NCBI GenBank assembly: GCA_948567375.1
Contig: OX419758.1
Span: 57,169,001-57,233,000 of the forward strand
DNA from: Lunularia cruciata
Taxonomy: Eukaryota; Streptophyta; Marchantiopsida; Lunulariales; Lunulariaceae
DNA length: 64,000 nt
Direction: 5' to 3'
Position numbers and translations under genes: made by a program. The notes under the pieces are model-generated. The model was given only the letters and a program-made list of their open reading frames with translations. It made no database searches and was not told the origin of the DNA. Shown in pieces: positions 11,250-21,056 of the stretch. The number at the start of each line of letters is the position of its first letter. The stretch's first letter is position 1.

Positions 11250-11705
11250 ATAGAGTTCTTTGGGGATTCAAGAAGAGTTAACCTTGCAGTACACAATGGG
11301 TTTACTTGGAGTGGCGCTTGGTATCAGCTTGTTTCTCAGGTCCCAATGAGGGAGGAGATTGACTCTAAGTTGGAGTTTGACATAGGAGTTGATTTAGTTG
11401 AGAGTGCACTTGGCCTGTCCGCACCGTTGTTGTGGGACATGGACAAGATTTATGGGGCCTCCAAAGGCCCTAGTCATCACTTTGGTATAGTGGGTACCAT
11501 TGAGTTGGATGGCTTCATCTAAGAGTTTGATAGTTTATGTGATCTGCAATAGATGCGGAACCTAACTTTGTTTACATCCTTCATGACATGGAAAGGGTTG
11601 TTTTAGCATTTGGAAGGTCCGCCTATGGACGACTAACATGAGTTTAGGAGAGCTCATTTGGAGGAGATTGAGTTATGGAGACAATATTGGTCTCCAAACT
11701 AACTC
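11250..11705 (+). pseudogene. Element E gag, N-terminal part
   Basis: Open in one frame to 11,522 and then readable in the same frame past a few TAG/TAA codons. Visible blocks are 'GDSRRVNLAVHNGFTW', 'GPSHHFGIVGTIELDGFI' and, after the breaks, 'MTWKGLF.HLEGPPMDD', 'HEFRRAHLEEIELWRQYW'. The Trp/Arg-rich helical pattern and a continuation in the same family at 15,056 (gag middle plus zinc knuckles) point to a retroelement gag. I infer that it is the first half of the same E gag, split by the family A segment at 12,054-15,055. Confidence 0.5.
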
Positions 11706-12053
11706 TCTATCACTTCATGCTTGGTTGCCAAGAGTAGATCAGTTAAACCCACGAGTTCTAGCTTGAGTAGTGTTGGTGGAGCTAGTGGAGGTGCACTAAC
11801 TAGGGTGTTATACCACGAGTGGATAGTGCTACCACAAGTATGGATGATACTATATGGGTACTCTATACTTCTTATACTTAGTCTAGAGTACCCATTACAC
11901 TCTATGAGTTCTAGCTCGGGTAGTGTTGGTGGAGCTAGGATGCTATACCACGAGTGGATAGTGCTGCCATGAGTATACTTGGGTACTCTTATGATGCCAC
12001 GAGTGGATGATACTCTATGGGTACCATTGGAGTACCCATAGAGTATCATCCAC
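11706..12053. repeat. Duplicated segments and a 22-bp palindrome
   Basis: A block beginning GAGTTCTAGCTTGAGTAGTG (from 11,753) recurs at about 11,904 with ~85 % agreement. Both contain 'ATACCACGAGTGGATAGTGC'. A third shorter echo lies at about 11,996. At 12,003-12,024 and 12,032-12,053 a perfect 22-bp inverted repeat (GTGGATGATACTCTATGGGTAC and its complement) has a 7-nt loop. It merges into the larger foldback described next. No gene is seen in it. Confidence 0.8.
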
Positions 12054-12057
12054 TTTG

Positions 12058-12251
12058 CTAGTCTTCCTTCAACATTAGGTTTGTTGAAGATGTACTTCAA
12101 AGCCTTGTGATCTATGACAATGGTTGCTTGGAAGTGTTCTTTGGTCTCAAGAAGTTTAGACACTACTTGATTGGAGGAAAAGCCACCATTGTCATAGATC
12201 ACAAGGCTTTGAAGTACATCTTCAACAAGCCTAATGTTGAAGGAAGACTAG
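12058..12251. repeat. Foldback of family A RNaseH sequence
   Basis: The arms are about 12,058-12,123 and 12,186-12,251. They are near-perfect reverse complements of each other (about 66 bp) with a ~62-nt loop. Both arms are the A RNaseH region encoding 'HKALKYIFNKPNVEGRLA': left arm on minus, right arm on plus. This inverted copy creates a minus-strand open frame (12,202-11,699) that is not a gene. Confidence 0.9.
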
Positions 12252-12644
12252 CAAGGTGGATGGTACTCTTGTCTGAGTATGACTACACCATTGAAGATAG
12301 GCTAGAGAAGAAACATGCAAATGCAAATTTTTTATCTAGGGTCTATGATCATGATGGAGATGAGCCAATGGATGATTCCTTCCTAGATGAGGAGCTCATG
12401 ACAATCTCAATCACTCAAGAGGTTCCAATGGAGTACAATGAGATTGTGGATTTTGTGACAAGAGGTAACTATCCAAAAGGGATGCATGCTGGGGAGAGGA
12501 AGGCACTTGCAGCTTGATCTAGACCTTACACAATGGTGGAGGATACCCCTGCTCACCCACTGCTCTTTTTCACCAAGGAGCAGATGGTCTACTTCAAAGA
12601 GCAGTGGATGAGGAAGAGTCTATCCTACACATAAAGGAGTTTCA

Positions 12645-13249
12645 CATCGTACGTATAAAACGCGCCTTAATATGTCTGGATCCAAAGGGCCCCCAGGAGA
12701 CCCAAAGAGGCGCTGTCCAACTGGGTACTTGGTTTTGTCCAACAAAAGAAAGGGCACTTACGGGTTATGCTAGAAGGTGCAAAATTAATTGGAGCAGGAG
12801 CAGCTACCATTGCTTTAGCGGGAGCTGCTGTAGGTATTGGAAACGTTTTAGTGTGCGCCTCAGCAGAGCATGTTTGGATTAGCAAAGGTTAACAGATTAT
12901 TGCACATTTTGCACAAAGCACTTTCTACTAGAGCAATAAATTACCGCACGGGCTCTAGATCCTTAATCCTGAATTTAGATGCACTTAGTTTACCGATATT
13001 GTTTTGAAAAAAAATGAAATATTATGGAAGAACAACACACTTCAAAAGTAAATGATGCCGTTGTGAAAAAACGGCAATTGGCTGAATGTAATAACCAATA
13101 CGTGTCAAGTATGTGGCTCCAACAAACAGGTGGAGATGCACCACATAAAAAGACTAAGCCATGACAACATAGTTTAACTAGGTTGATGGCCCAATTGAAT
13201 CATAAACAATTTTGTAAATAATATAATATCATTATGACTTAGCATAATT
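12645..13249 (+). other. Organellar insert (probable NUMT) inside family A
   Basis: The A sequence runs ...GGAGTTTCA, is interrupted for 605 bp, and resumes at TGAAGGTTTAG exactly where the uninterrupted copies at 61,280 and 20,330 (reverse strand) continue. There is no clear target duplication, so end-joining repair is likely. The insert contains the 5' end of mitochondrial atp9 and the start of a group II intron. The flanks (12,645-12,766 and 12,900-13,249) are not recognised and may be further mitochondrial sequence. They include a 47-codon open stretch starting at an ATG near 13,025 that matches nothing I know. Confidence 0.75.
12767..12852 (+). pseudogene. atp9: Mitochondrial atp9 5' exon fragment (ATP synthase subunit c)
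   Basis: The ATG at 12,767 opens '[20 protein letters not shown]', continuing 'AVGIGNV'. This is the first transmembrane helix of mitochondrial ATP synthase subunit 9, the c-ring subunit. The reading is intact for 27 codons. One T is then missing from the usual TTTT run. Directly after AGT, at 12,853, comes GTGCGCC, a group II intron 5' end (GTGYG). Correcting for the lost T puts the intron after coding nucleotide 87, the site known as atp9i87. No intron occurs at nucleotide 21. The protein reads correctly without RNA editing. The second half of the gene is absent, so this is a dead nuclear copy. Confidence 0.88.
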
Positions 13250-14365
13250 TGAAGGTTTAGTATGTAGAGGACACTTTGCAGGAAAGGTGATTGCTTTCAA
13301 GATTCTAGATGCAGGTTTCCATTGGAGAGGGATTTTCAAGGATTGTCTTGATTATTGCAAAACTTGTCATGTTTGTCAATCTTTTGCTAGAAAGTCTACA
13401 TCCACTCCACCACTTAGATCAATTCTATTGCTAAGACCTTTTGAGAAGTGGGGAATTGATTTTGTAGGTCCTCTCAATAGAACCCCAAGGAACAATCTGT
13501 ACGTTGTGGTAGTTACTGATTATCTTACCAAGTGGGTTGAGGCTAGACCATTGAGGGACAAGAATGAAGATGAAGTTGGTAGCTTTCTTTATGAATGCAT
13601 TATTTCTAGGTTTGGATGCCCTTTGGAGTTGGTTTTTGATAGAGGAGGAGATTTTACAAGAAGCATCACTACAGCCATGCTAAGATATTTCTTTATCACA
13701 TAGAGAGTAGCTACATCCTATTAGCCAAATTCCAATGGCTAAGCAGAGAGAACCAATCAGACCTTGTGCATGATGTTGGCCCAAGATGCAAAAATAGAGG
13801 GGGCTAAACATCATTGAGACAAGAGGATTCATGCAGTTTTGTGGGAGTATAGGACAACCATGAAGACTTCCACCGGATATTTTCCATTTCAATTGGTGTA
13901 TGGTATTAAGTTGACCCTACCTATTCACTTTGATCTTCCTACCTTCCAAAGCATTCATAGGAGATTGAAGAAAGCACAAGGAGGTGGTGCAAAGAAGTCA
14001 AGGAAGGAACAACTCATGGAGTTGGAAGAGGCAAGATCAATTGCTATGGTTTGAGTGAAGCAATCCCAAAGGAAACAAAAGGGGAACTATGACAAGAGGC
14101 AAGGCAAGAAGAAGAAGGTGGAGCCTTTCAAAGAAGGTGATTAGGTAATGTTATTTGATTCTATTTGATTCAAGAGAGTGCAAAAGAAGTTTTTGCCTAA
14201 GTACTTTGGACCTTTCATGGTAGAGAAGGTGTGGGGCAATTACACCTATGATCTCAAGGAGTTGGGAGGAAGGCACTTTGATAGGATTAACCATGATAAG
14301 TCAAAGATGTATCATAGAAGGTAGAGAGACCTTCACTTTGAGGACAAACTTAGTCCAGGGGTAAA

Positions 14366-15055
14366 TGTAACATCCATTTGTGCATGTGTGTTGTATTGTG
14401 ATATTTAGCTTGGTATTACAAGTACTTGAGAGATATTATTTACATAGAGATAAAGGATGGTTCTTCATTAGTCATGATAAGCTAAAGTTAGTTATAGCTA
14501 AGATAGAGAGGACCTTACTTTAGAGGAAGTGGAAAAGATGAGCACCACTATTTTGGATTCTATTGTGTTGACTTGGTATTATTCCTAGGTGTTTGGCTTT
14601 GAGGAAAGAGTTGAGAACTCTTGGGCCTGCAAGCCATTTTGTTTTGGATTCTTTTATAGTCCAAGGATAGCCCATGTGAAGGAATCCTTGATTTAGTGGT
14701 TGGGTCAAGATAAGATCATATGCTTAGTGGAATATTCCCATGTGGATGGATATTCCTTTATACTTTTTGACTTTACTTGACTTTTAGCCTAGTAACTTGA
14801 GTTACTCTAGTAATTAGTAACTTTGGTGCGTAACTATTTCACAAGTATATAAACAAGGAGTGAGGAATTACTCATCATCCTTTTATTTACAACTATTTCT
14901 CTCTCATTGAGCTATCTAATGAGCAAGTCTTGAGTCTTGGAGTGTTAGCCTTGGAGGAGTATGATGGAGTTGAGATTCTTTGCCTTCTTAGTCCATGGTG
15001 CACTACCATAGTAGCCATTAGAGGTTCATCCTGAGTGAGAGATAGGCCGACTCTC
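14366..15055 (+). mobile_element. Family A LTR
   Basis: It starts TGTAACATCC after a GGGGTAAA purine tract, so it is the 3' LTR of the fragment to its left. TATATAAA at 14,846-14,853 is the likely LTR TATA box. A CT-rich start region and the conserved end '...GAGATAGGCCGACTC' follow. The last CACA is lost where the E gag sequence starts. Length matches the ~691-bp family standard. Confidence 0.88.
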
Positions 15056-15850
15056 AAGACTGACAAGCTGAGGAGATTGCAAGAGTTCCAACAAAAGGCT
15101 GGAGAGAGCCTATACAAGGCATACACTCACATGAGGCGATTGATCAATTTCACTTAGGGAGTTACTGAGGCCCAAGTAGTCTAGTTTTGGTATGGGATAT
15201 TAGACAAAGAGTTGCAATGTAGATTTTGTGATGTTATCTTGTTATAGGCTACTTTGCCTACTTTGGCAATGGTCTATGGTTTGGCTGAGTGTATTGAGCT
15301 CAACATGGTAGAGGAGAGAGTGGTGACATCTGGATTTGGTAGGGAAACCTCATCCACAATTGTGACTTCTTTTAGAGTGCAACAAAGTGCACCACGTCCA
15401 GTTGGTTTTAGAGGACAGGGTGGACAGACTAGGCTCTATGGAGAGAGTGGATTGCCTATTGCGTTTAGATCCTTACCTTCATTTTTGGGTCAGCAACAGC
15501 CAATGAGTGGTAGTGTTGCTTGTTGGACTTGTGGTGGACCTCACCATAGGAGGGAGTGTACTCAAGGCAGAAGACCTGATACCTCTAGTACATCATAGCC
15601 ATCATAGAGGCAATGTGAGCATTGCCACAGATTTGGTCACACTAGTGACCGGTGCTTTGACCTACACTCGAAGTTACAGAGTGGTAGGGCTGCTATGGCA
15701 GGTAGTAGAGGAGCTCCAATTCATGGAGGACAAGGTGGTAGAGGTGGTGGTAGAGGATCTACACCTAGTAGGAGTGTAGTCCTTGCACTTACTTCTGATA
15801 CAACTATGGCTACTTGGATTGAGCAATTGGAGCAGAGATTGGCTAGCATG
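15056..15850 (+). pseudogene. Element E gag, C-terminal part with two zinc knuckles
   Basis: Reading with a few stops: 'LQEFQQKAGESLYKAYTHM', 'RLINFT.GVTEAQ', 'LDKEL', a Ser/Gly/Arg-rich linker, then two nucleic-acid-binding knuckles. The first is 'CWTCGGPHHRREC' near 15,520. The second, 'CEHCHRFGHTSDRC' near 15,610, is the canonical CX2CX4HX4C. Then comes a Gly/Arg-rich run 'GGQGGRGGGRGS' and a predicted helix 'WIEQLEQRLASMAIT'. This is the pattern of a plant Ty3/gypsy gag that packages element RNA. It begins abruptly at the end of the A LTR, so the start is lost. Confidence 0.82.
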
Positions 15851-16595
15851 GCTATTACTTAGAGGAGATCAGATTCGGGTGATGGGGCTTCCACTTCATA
15901 TACTAGTGATAGAGATACTTTGGACTTCATGTGCGGAGCGGCACAAGAAGATGCATCTACAGTAGTGATTAGGAGTGCAGTACATGCTTCAAAGCCTAGA
16001 GGAACATCAATGGAGTTGGACCCATAGAGAGAGAGGTTGGGAGATAGGTCAGACTTCCCTAATCTTTCACACTCTTTGAGGCATTGCAGATGACATCCAT
16101 GGCTCCTAGACGTCCCAGTGCAAGTGTGGTAGGTGGTGATAGGGTGCATGATGGACTACCTATTAGTCAACCACCTGCTACTACACAGGTCGAGTTGAGC
16201 ACAATGTTGGGGGCGGCTCAACTGATTATGCGTTGCCCTTTGTTTCAACTAATGACATGTTTACATTGAGAATTGACCTAGCTCCAGTGTTTTGGTTGGT
16301 TGCCATGCTTTATGAGAGTAGGAATGATGTGGTTCCTACAACTAGAGCAAAGGTGGTTGATAGTGGAGCTGACTTGGTTGAGGAGCATGGGATCCGTTCA
16401 GCGACTAATGGTTTATGGCAAGTAGCAACGGCTAGATTGGAGGAGTTGTCAGCTAGACTGGCCTTTGAGAGAACACAATTCACACCTGGTGTTGTCCTAT
16501 TAGACAACCAGAGTTTTCCATTTGGTGGGACCTTCAGGGAAAGTCTATACACCAAAAAGAGTCTTGTTAGACTCTAGTGCGTAGCCCCTTATGTT
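15851..16595 (+). pseudogene. Element E region joining gag to the methyltransferase
   Basis: From 15,860 the frame reads 'SYTSDRDTLDFMCGAAQEDA' and then an Arg/Asp-rich stretch. After a frame change it reads 'MAPRRPSASVVGGDRVHDGL' (from ~16,096) and 'VVDSGADLVEEHG', 'RLEELSARLAFER', 'LDNQSFPFGGTFRESLYTKK' (to 16,577). No aspartic protease D-S/T-G, RT or integrase motif is present, so gag passes almost directly into the methyltransferase-bearing frame. Function of this ~200-residue part is unknown. It may be an N-terminal regulatory region of the methyltransferase protein. Confidence 0.55.
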
Positions 16596-18150
16596 GTGGA
16601 AGGCTATAGTAGTTGGTCTGCAGTTACAAAAGACCAATGTGAAGAGGTGTCCATTTCAGATCCAGACATCTCTAGGTGGGTTGTTCAACATAATACATCA
16701 CACAAGGAGCTTGTTGTCCAGGTTCAACTTGGTCATCCGATTGATAGCTCGATGGTGAGAGCTCATGCTATTGCGACAATAGCTGAGTCATACAATGTAC
16801 TAGTTGGGGAAGTAGTGTTCTACCTCATGGGCATTGACTATTGGGAGGAGATAGCCTCTTATAGACCAAGTTGGCGGTCTGGTGAGGGACAGGTATGTTG
16901 CCTACTTGTATGCTTCAATAGTGGCAGTCTTGGCTCACTACAATTAGGAACCATGGCAGCATCAGTTTCAGCTTTTAGTGATGCAGTTACTTGGCCTGGT
17001 GACTTGTTAGAAGGGAAGGCCTATATAGAGGATACTCCAGTACCAAAGGAGATAACTTGGATTTGGAGTACAAGTAGGATTGTTCTATCTACCTTGGATG
17101 TTCCATTGTGGAGTTTGGAGGAGGCATTGCTACAACATGCAGATCAATTGGTGAAGCAAGCTTGGAGTGGAGCCTTTATACCACCAGGAGATGAGTGTGA
17201 AGATGAGCCTCCAGAGTCGCTTATCTTGACACCTCTAGATACCACACTCATTGCTTGGCAATATTTAGTAGAGGAAGTATGTCCATTGGAGTTGTTCGGT
17301 GAGATTAGCACCAGACTAGCTACGGTATTACATGCAAGTATACGAGTACAAAGGTACTTGTATGTGGAGAGAGATGAGACAGCTAGGCAAGTCTCTCTAC
17401 ATCATGTGGGGCACTTGGCCTACTAGTATCTAGAGTTATTATTGATGTCAACAGTCAGAGGTTACCAGAAGCCCTACTAGCAAACATTTGCTTATTGAGT
17501 GCGCATGATCTGGAGCAACATGGGCTTGTTCATTTGGTGATTTTTGGATGGCCATGTTAGGGACATACACATGTTGGCCAAGGTTTTGGTCTTAAGGATT
17601 CTAGTTCTGGTGGGTTTTGGGAGATATTACGGATACTACGACATCTCTAGGTTCCTTAGTCCATTTCTCCGGCTTACATTTTGGAGAATGTTCCTTTGAT
17701 GGGTGATTCTTGTGCCCAAGTGGTAGTGAGTACACATCATGTCCATTCTTGGATGGGACCTACTGTATTGTTAGATGCAGCTAGAGTAGGATCACTGGCT
17801 CATCGTCTTTGTCTTTGGTGGACAAACCTCTTACCTAGAGAGGTTTTACATCATGCTTATGATGGGATTCAACAACTTGACCACATCCTTGTTGATGACA
17901 TCTTGGATGTTGAGCATCAGTCTCAAATGGTGGTAGTGGCTGATAGGTCACCTATGGCAGTTGTGAACCTAGTTGGATAGCCTAGAGCCGCATTTCCCAC
18001 ACTTATGAGTTTCCCATGCTCTCATGCTTTTTGAGAGGAAGGACCTAAACTGGTTTGGGACTCATAATAACAACAGATGGTGGAGCCCAACGCTTATGAG
18101 AGAGAGCAAGCAATGGGTTTTTGCACCAATATTACCATTTTTCTAGTAGT
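16596..18150 (+). pseudogene. Element E C5-cytosine DNA methyltransferase-like protein, decayed
   Basis: The first 230 codons (16,596-17,285) are open but unrecognised ('YWEEIASYRPSWRSGEGQV', 'LIAWQYLVEEVC'). Then come C5-DNMT motifs in the right order. Motif I is 'LELFGEIS' at 17,286 (SAM binding; a Gly of the loop is Glu). Motif IV is 'GWPC' at 17,546-17,557 with the catalytic Cys, followed by TAG where Gln is expected. 'FWEILRILRHL' follows. Motif VI is 'LENVP' at 17,681. A motif VIII-like part is 'RVGSLAHRLCLWWTNLL' near 17,783. A motif IX/X-like end is 'YEREQAMGF' at 18,095. There is one frameshift near 17,465 and stops after 'HLAY' (17,426) and motif IV. An intact version would methylate DNA cytosines. 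Here it cannot. Lying in a gag-bearing element, it is best read as element-encoded rather than a host DNMT. Confidence 0.75.
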
Positions 18151-18182
18151 GTCAAAGGCATCCAAGCATAAGGTGTTAGGTT

Positions 18183-18842
18183 TGTAACACTCATTTGTGC
18201 ATGTGTATGGTGTTGTGATATTTAGCTTGGTATTACAAGTACTTGAAATATATTATTTACATAGAGCTAAAGGATGGTTCTACATTAGTCATGATTAGCT
18301 AGAGTTAATCATAGCTAAGATAGAGGGGACCTTACTTTAGAGGAAGTGGAAAAAATGAGCAACATTTTGGATTCTAGTGTGTTGACTTGGTATTATTCCT
18401 AGGTGTTTGGCTTTGAGGAAAGAGTTGAGAACTCTTGGGCCCACAAGCCTTTTTGTTTTGGATTCTTCTTTAGTTGAAGGATAGCCCATGTGAAAGAATC
18501 CTTGACTTAGTGGTTGGGTCAAGATAAGACCACATGCTTAGGAGAATATGCCCATGTGAATGGATATTCCTTTCTACTTTTTGACTTTACTTGAATTTTA
18601 GTCTAGTAACTTGAGTTACTACGGTAATTAGTAACTTTGGTGCGTAACTATTTCACAAGTATATAAACAAGGGGTGAGGAGGTACTCATCATCCTTTCAT
18701 TTGCAACTATCTCTCTCTCATTGAGTTCTCTAGTGAGCAATGTCTTGAGTCTTGGAGTGTTAACCTTGGAGGAGTATGATGGAGTTGGGGTTCCTTGCCT
18801 TCTTAGTCCATGGTGCGCTACCATAATAACCATCAGAGGTCA
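18183..18842 (+). mobile_element. Family A LTR lacking its last ~30 bp
   Basis: TGTAACACTC start, TATATAAAC near 18,659, and identity along its length to other A LTRs. It stops at '...CATCAGAGG' and is joined head-to-head with an inverted A LTR. No polypurine tract precedes it, unlike the LTRs at 14,366 and 37,613, so its link with the E sequence to the left is secondary or rearranged. Confidence 0.85.
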
Positions 18843-19203
18843 TAAGCATGTGGTCTTATCTTGACCCAACCACTAAGTCAAGGATTCCTTCACATGGGCT
18901 ATCCTTCGACTAAAGAAGAATCCAAAACAAAAAGGCTTGCGGGCCCAAGAGTTCTCAATTCTTTCTTCAAAGCCAAACACCTAGGAATAATACCAAGTCA
19001 ACACACTAAAATCCAAAATAGTGGTGCTCATCTTTTCTACTTCCTCTAAAGTAAGGTCCCCTCTATCTTAGCTATGACTAACTTTAGCTAACCATGACTA
19101 ATATAGAACTATCCTTTATCTCTATATAAATAATATCTCTTAAGAACTTGTAATACCAAGCTAAATATCACAATCTCACACACATGCACAAATGGATGTT
19201 ACA
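18843..19203 (-). mobile_element. Family A LTR, 5' half, inverted
   Basis: On the minus strand this begins TGTAACATCC at 19,203 next to a purine tract, so it is the 3' LTR of the A pol remnant at 19,204-21,056. It ends after about 360 bp at '...GACCACATGCTTATG', where it meets the preceding + strand LTR. The outer half has been lost. Confidence 0.87.
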
Positions 19204-21056
19204 TTTACCCCCCGACTAAGTTTTCACTTTGTCCTCAAAGTGAAGGTCTCTCTACCTTCTATGGTACATCTTCAACTTAACATGGTTAATCCTATCAAAG
19301 TGTCTTCCTCCCAACTCCTTGAGATCATAGGTGTAATTGCCCTACACCTTCTCCACTATGAAAGGTCCAAAGTACTTAGGCAAAAACTTATTTTTCACTC
19401 TCTTGAATTGAATGGAATCATAAAACATTACCCAATCACCTTCCTTGAAAGGCTCCATCTTCTTCTTGCCTTGCCTCTTGTCATAGCTCTCCTTTTGTTT
19501 CCTTTGGGCTTGGTCCACTCGAACCATAGCAACTACTCTTGCCTCTTCCAACTCCATGAGTTATTCCTTCCTTGACTTCTCTACATCACCTCCTTGTGCT
19601 TTCTTCAATCTCCTATGAATGCTTTGGAAGGTAGGAAGATCAAAGTGAATAGGTAGGGTAGACTCAATACCATATACCAATTGAAATAGAGAATATCTGG
19701 TGGAGGTCTTCATGGTTATCCTATACTCCCACAAAACTGCATGAATTCTCTTGTCCCAATGATGTTTAGCCCCCTCCATTTTTGCATCTTTAGCCAACAT
19801 TATGCACAAGGTCTGATTGGTTCTCTCTGCCAAGCCATTGGAATTTGGCTTATAGGATGTAGTTACTCTATGTGTGATAGAGAAATGTCGTAGCATGGCT
19901 ATAGTAATGCTTCCTATAAACTCTCTTCCTCTATCAGAAACCAACTCCAAGGGCATCCAAACCTAGTGATAATGCGTTCATAAAGAAATCTACCCACTTC
20001 ATCTTCATTCTTGTCCCTCAATGGTCTAGCCTCAACCCACTTTGTAAGGTAATTAGTAACTACCACAATTTACAGATTGTTCCTTGGGGTTCTATTGAGA
20101 GGACTAACAAAATCAATTCCCCACTTCTCAAAAGGTCTTAGCAATAGAATTGATCTAAGTGGTGGAGTGGATGTAGACTTTCTAGCAAAAGCTTGACAAA
20201 CATGACAAGTTTTGCAATAATCAAGACAATCCTTGAAAATCCCTCTCCAATGGTAACATGCATCTAGAATCTTGAAAGCAGTCACCTTTCCTGCAAAGTG
20301 TCCTCCACACACTAAACCTTCATGAAACTCCTTTATGAGTAGGATAGACTCTTCCTTACCCACTGCTCTTTGAAGTAGACCATTTGCTCCTTGGTGAAAA
20401 AGAAAATCCTCCACCATTGTGTAAGGTCTAGATCTTGCTGCAAGGGCCTTCCTCTCCCTAGCATGCATCCCTTCTGGAAAGTTACCTCTTGTCACAAAAT
20501 CCATAATCTCCTTGTACTCCATTGGAACCTCTTGAGTGATTGAGATTGTCATGAGCTCCTCATCCGGGAAGGAATCATCCACGGGTTCATCTCCATCATG
20601 ATCATAGGCTCTAGATAACAAATCAGCATTTGCATGTTTCTTTCTTGGCCTATCCTCAATAGTGTAGTCATACTTAGACAAGAGTATCATCCACCTTGCT
20701 AGTCTCCCTTCAACATTAGGCTTGTTGAAGATGTACTTCAAAGCCTTGAGATCCTTGACAATGGTGGTTTTCCCTCCAATCAAGTAGTGTCTAAACTTCT
20801 TGAGACCAAAGATCACTGCAAACCCTTCTCTCTCCATGATAGAGTAGTTCTTCTTTGCTTAAACCATTCTGCCTACTAGCATAAGCTATTGGATGATCAT
20901 GCACATCTTGGTCTAATTGACTAAGAGTGCATCTTATAGCTATATTAGAAGCATCAGTGTAGAGGATGAAAGGCTTACTCCAATCAGGTTTAGCAAGAAT
21001 TGGAGCTACAACAAGGGATTGCTTAAGCTTCTCAAAAGCTTTGAGAGCCTCTTTGT
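19204..21056 (-). pseudogene. Family A RNaseH-integrase remnant
   Basis: RNaseH: 'FILYTDASNIAIRCTLSQLD' (20,990-20,930), 'HYLIGGKTTIV', 'HANADLLSRAYD'. Integrase: 'VCGGHFAGKVTAF', 'CKTCHVCQAFARKS', Asp in 'WGIDFVSP', Asp in 'LVSDRGREF', Glu in 'GLAERTNQTL', GPF in 'KYFGPFIVEKV'. All three catalytic acidic residues survive, but frameshifts and stops near 20,840, 20,070 and 19,560 break it. It is cut at 21,056 by the start of a + strand B LTR within the RT-RNaseH junction. Confidence 0.88.

Larger units (their letters stand above)
12124..14365 (+). pseudogene. Family A RNaseH-integrase fragment (interrupted)
   Basis: The RNaseH end is at 12,136-12,644: 'FGLKKFRHYLIGGKATIV', 'HKALKYIFNK', then 'HANANFLSRVYD', where the usual Ala-Asp is now Ala-Asn. 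Integrase follows from 13,250: His pair around 'VCRGHFAGKV', 'CKTCHVCQ', first Asp in 'KWGIDFVGPLNR', second Asp in 'LVFDRGGDF', Glu in 'AERTNQTL', then the C-terminal 'KYFGPF' (GPY/F motif). Several TAG/TAA stops break it. A 605-bp foreign insert sits at 12,645-13,249. The purine tract before the 3' LTR reads CAGGGGTAAA. The RT, PR and gag of this copy are missing. Confidence 0.85.

Noticed and set aside
11699-12202. Minus-strand frame of 167 codons containing an RNaseH-like block
   Set aside because: It results from the foldback of family A RNaseH joined to duplicated spacer sequence, not from a separate gene.
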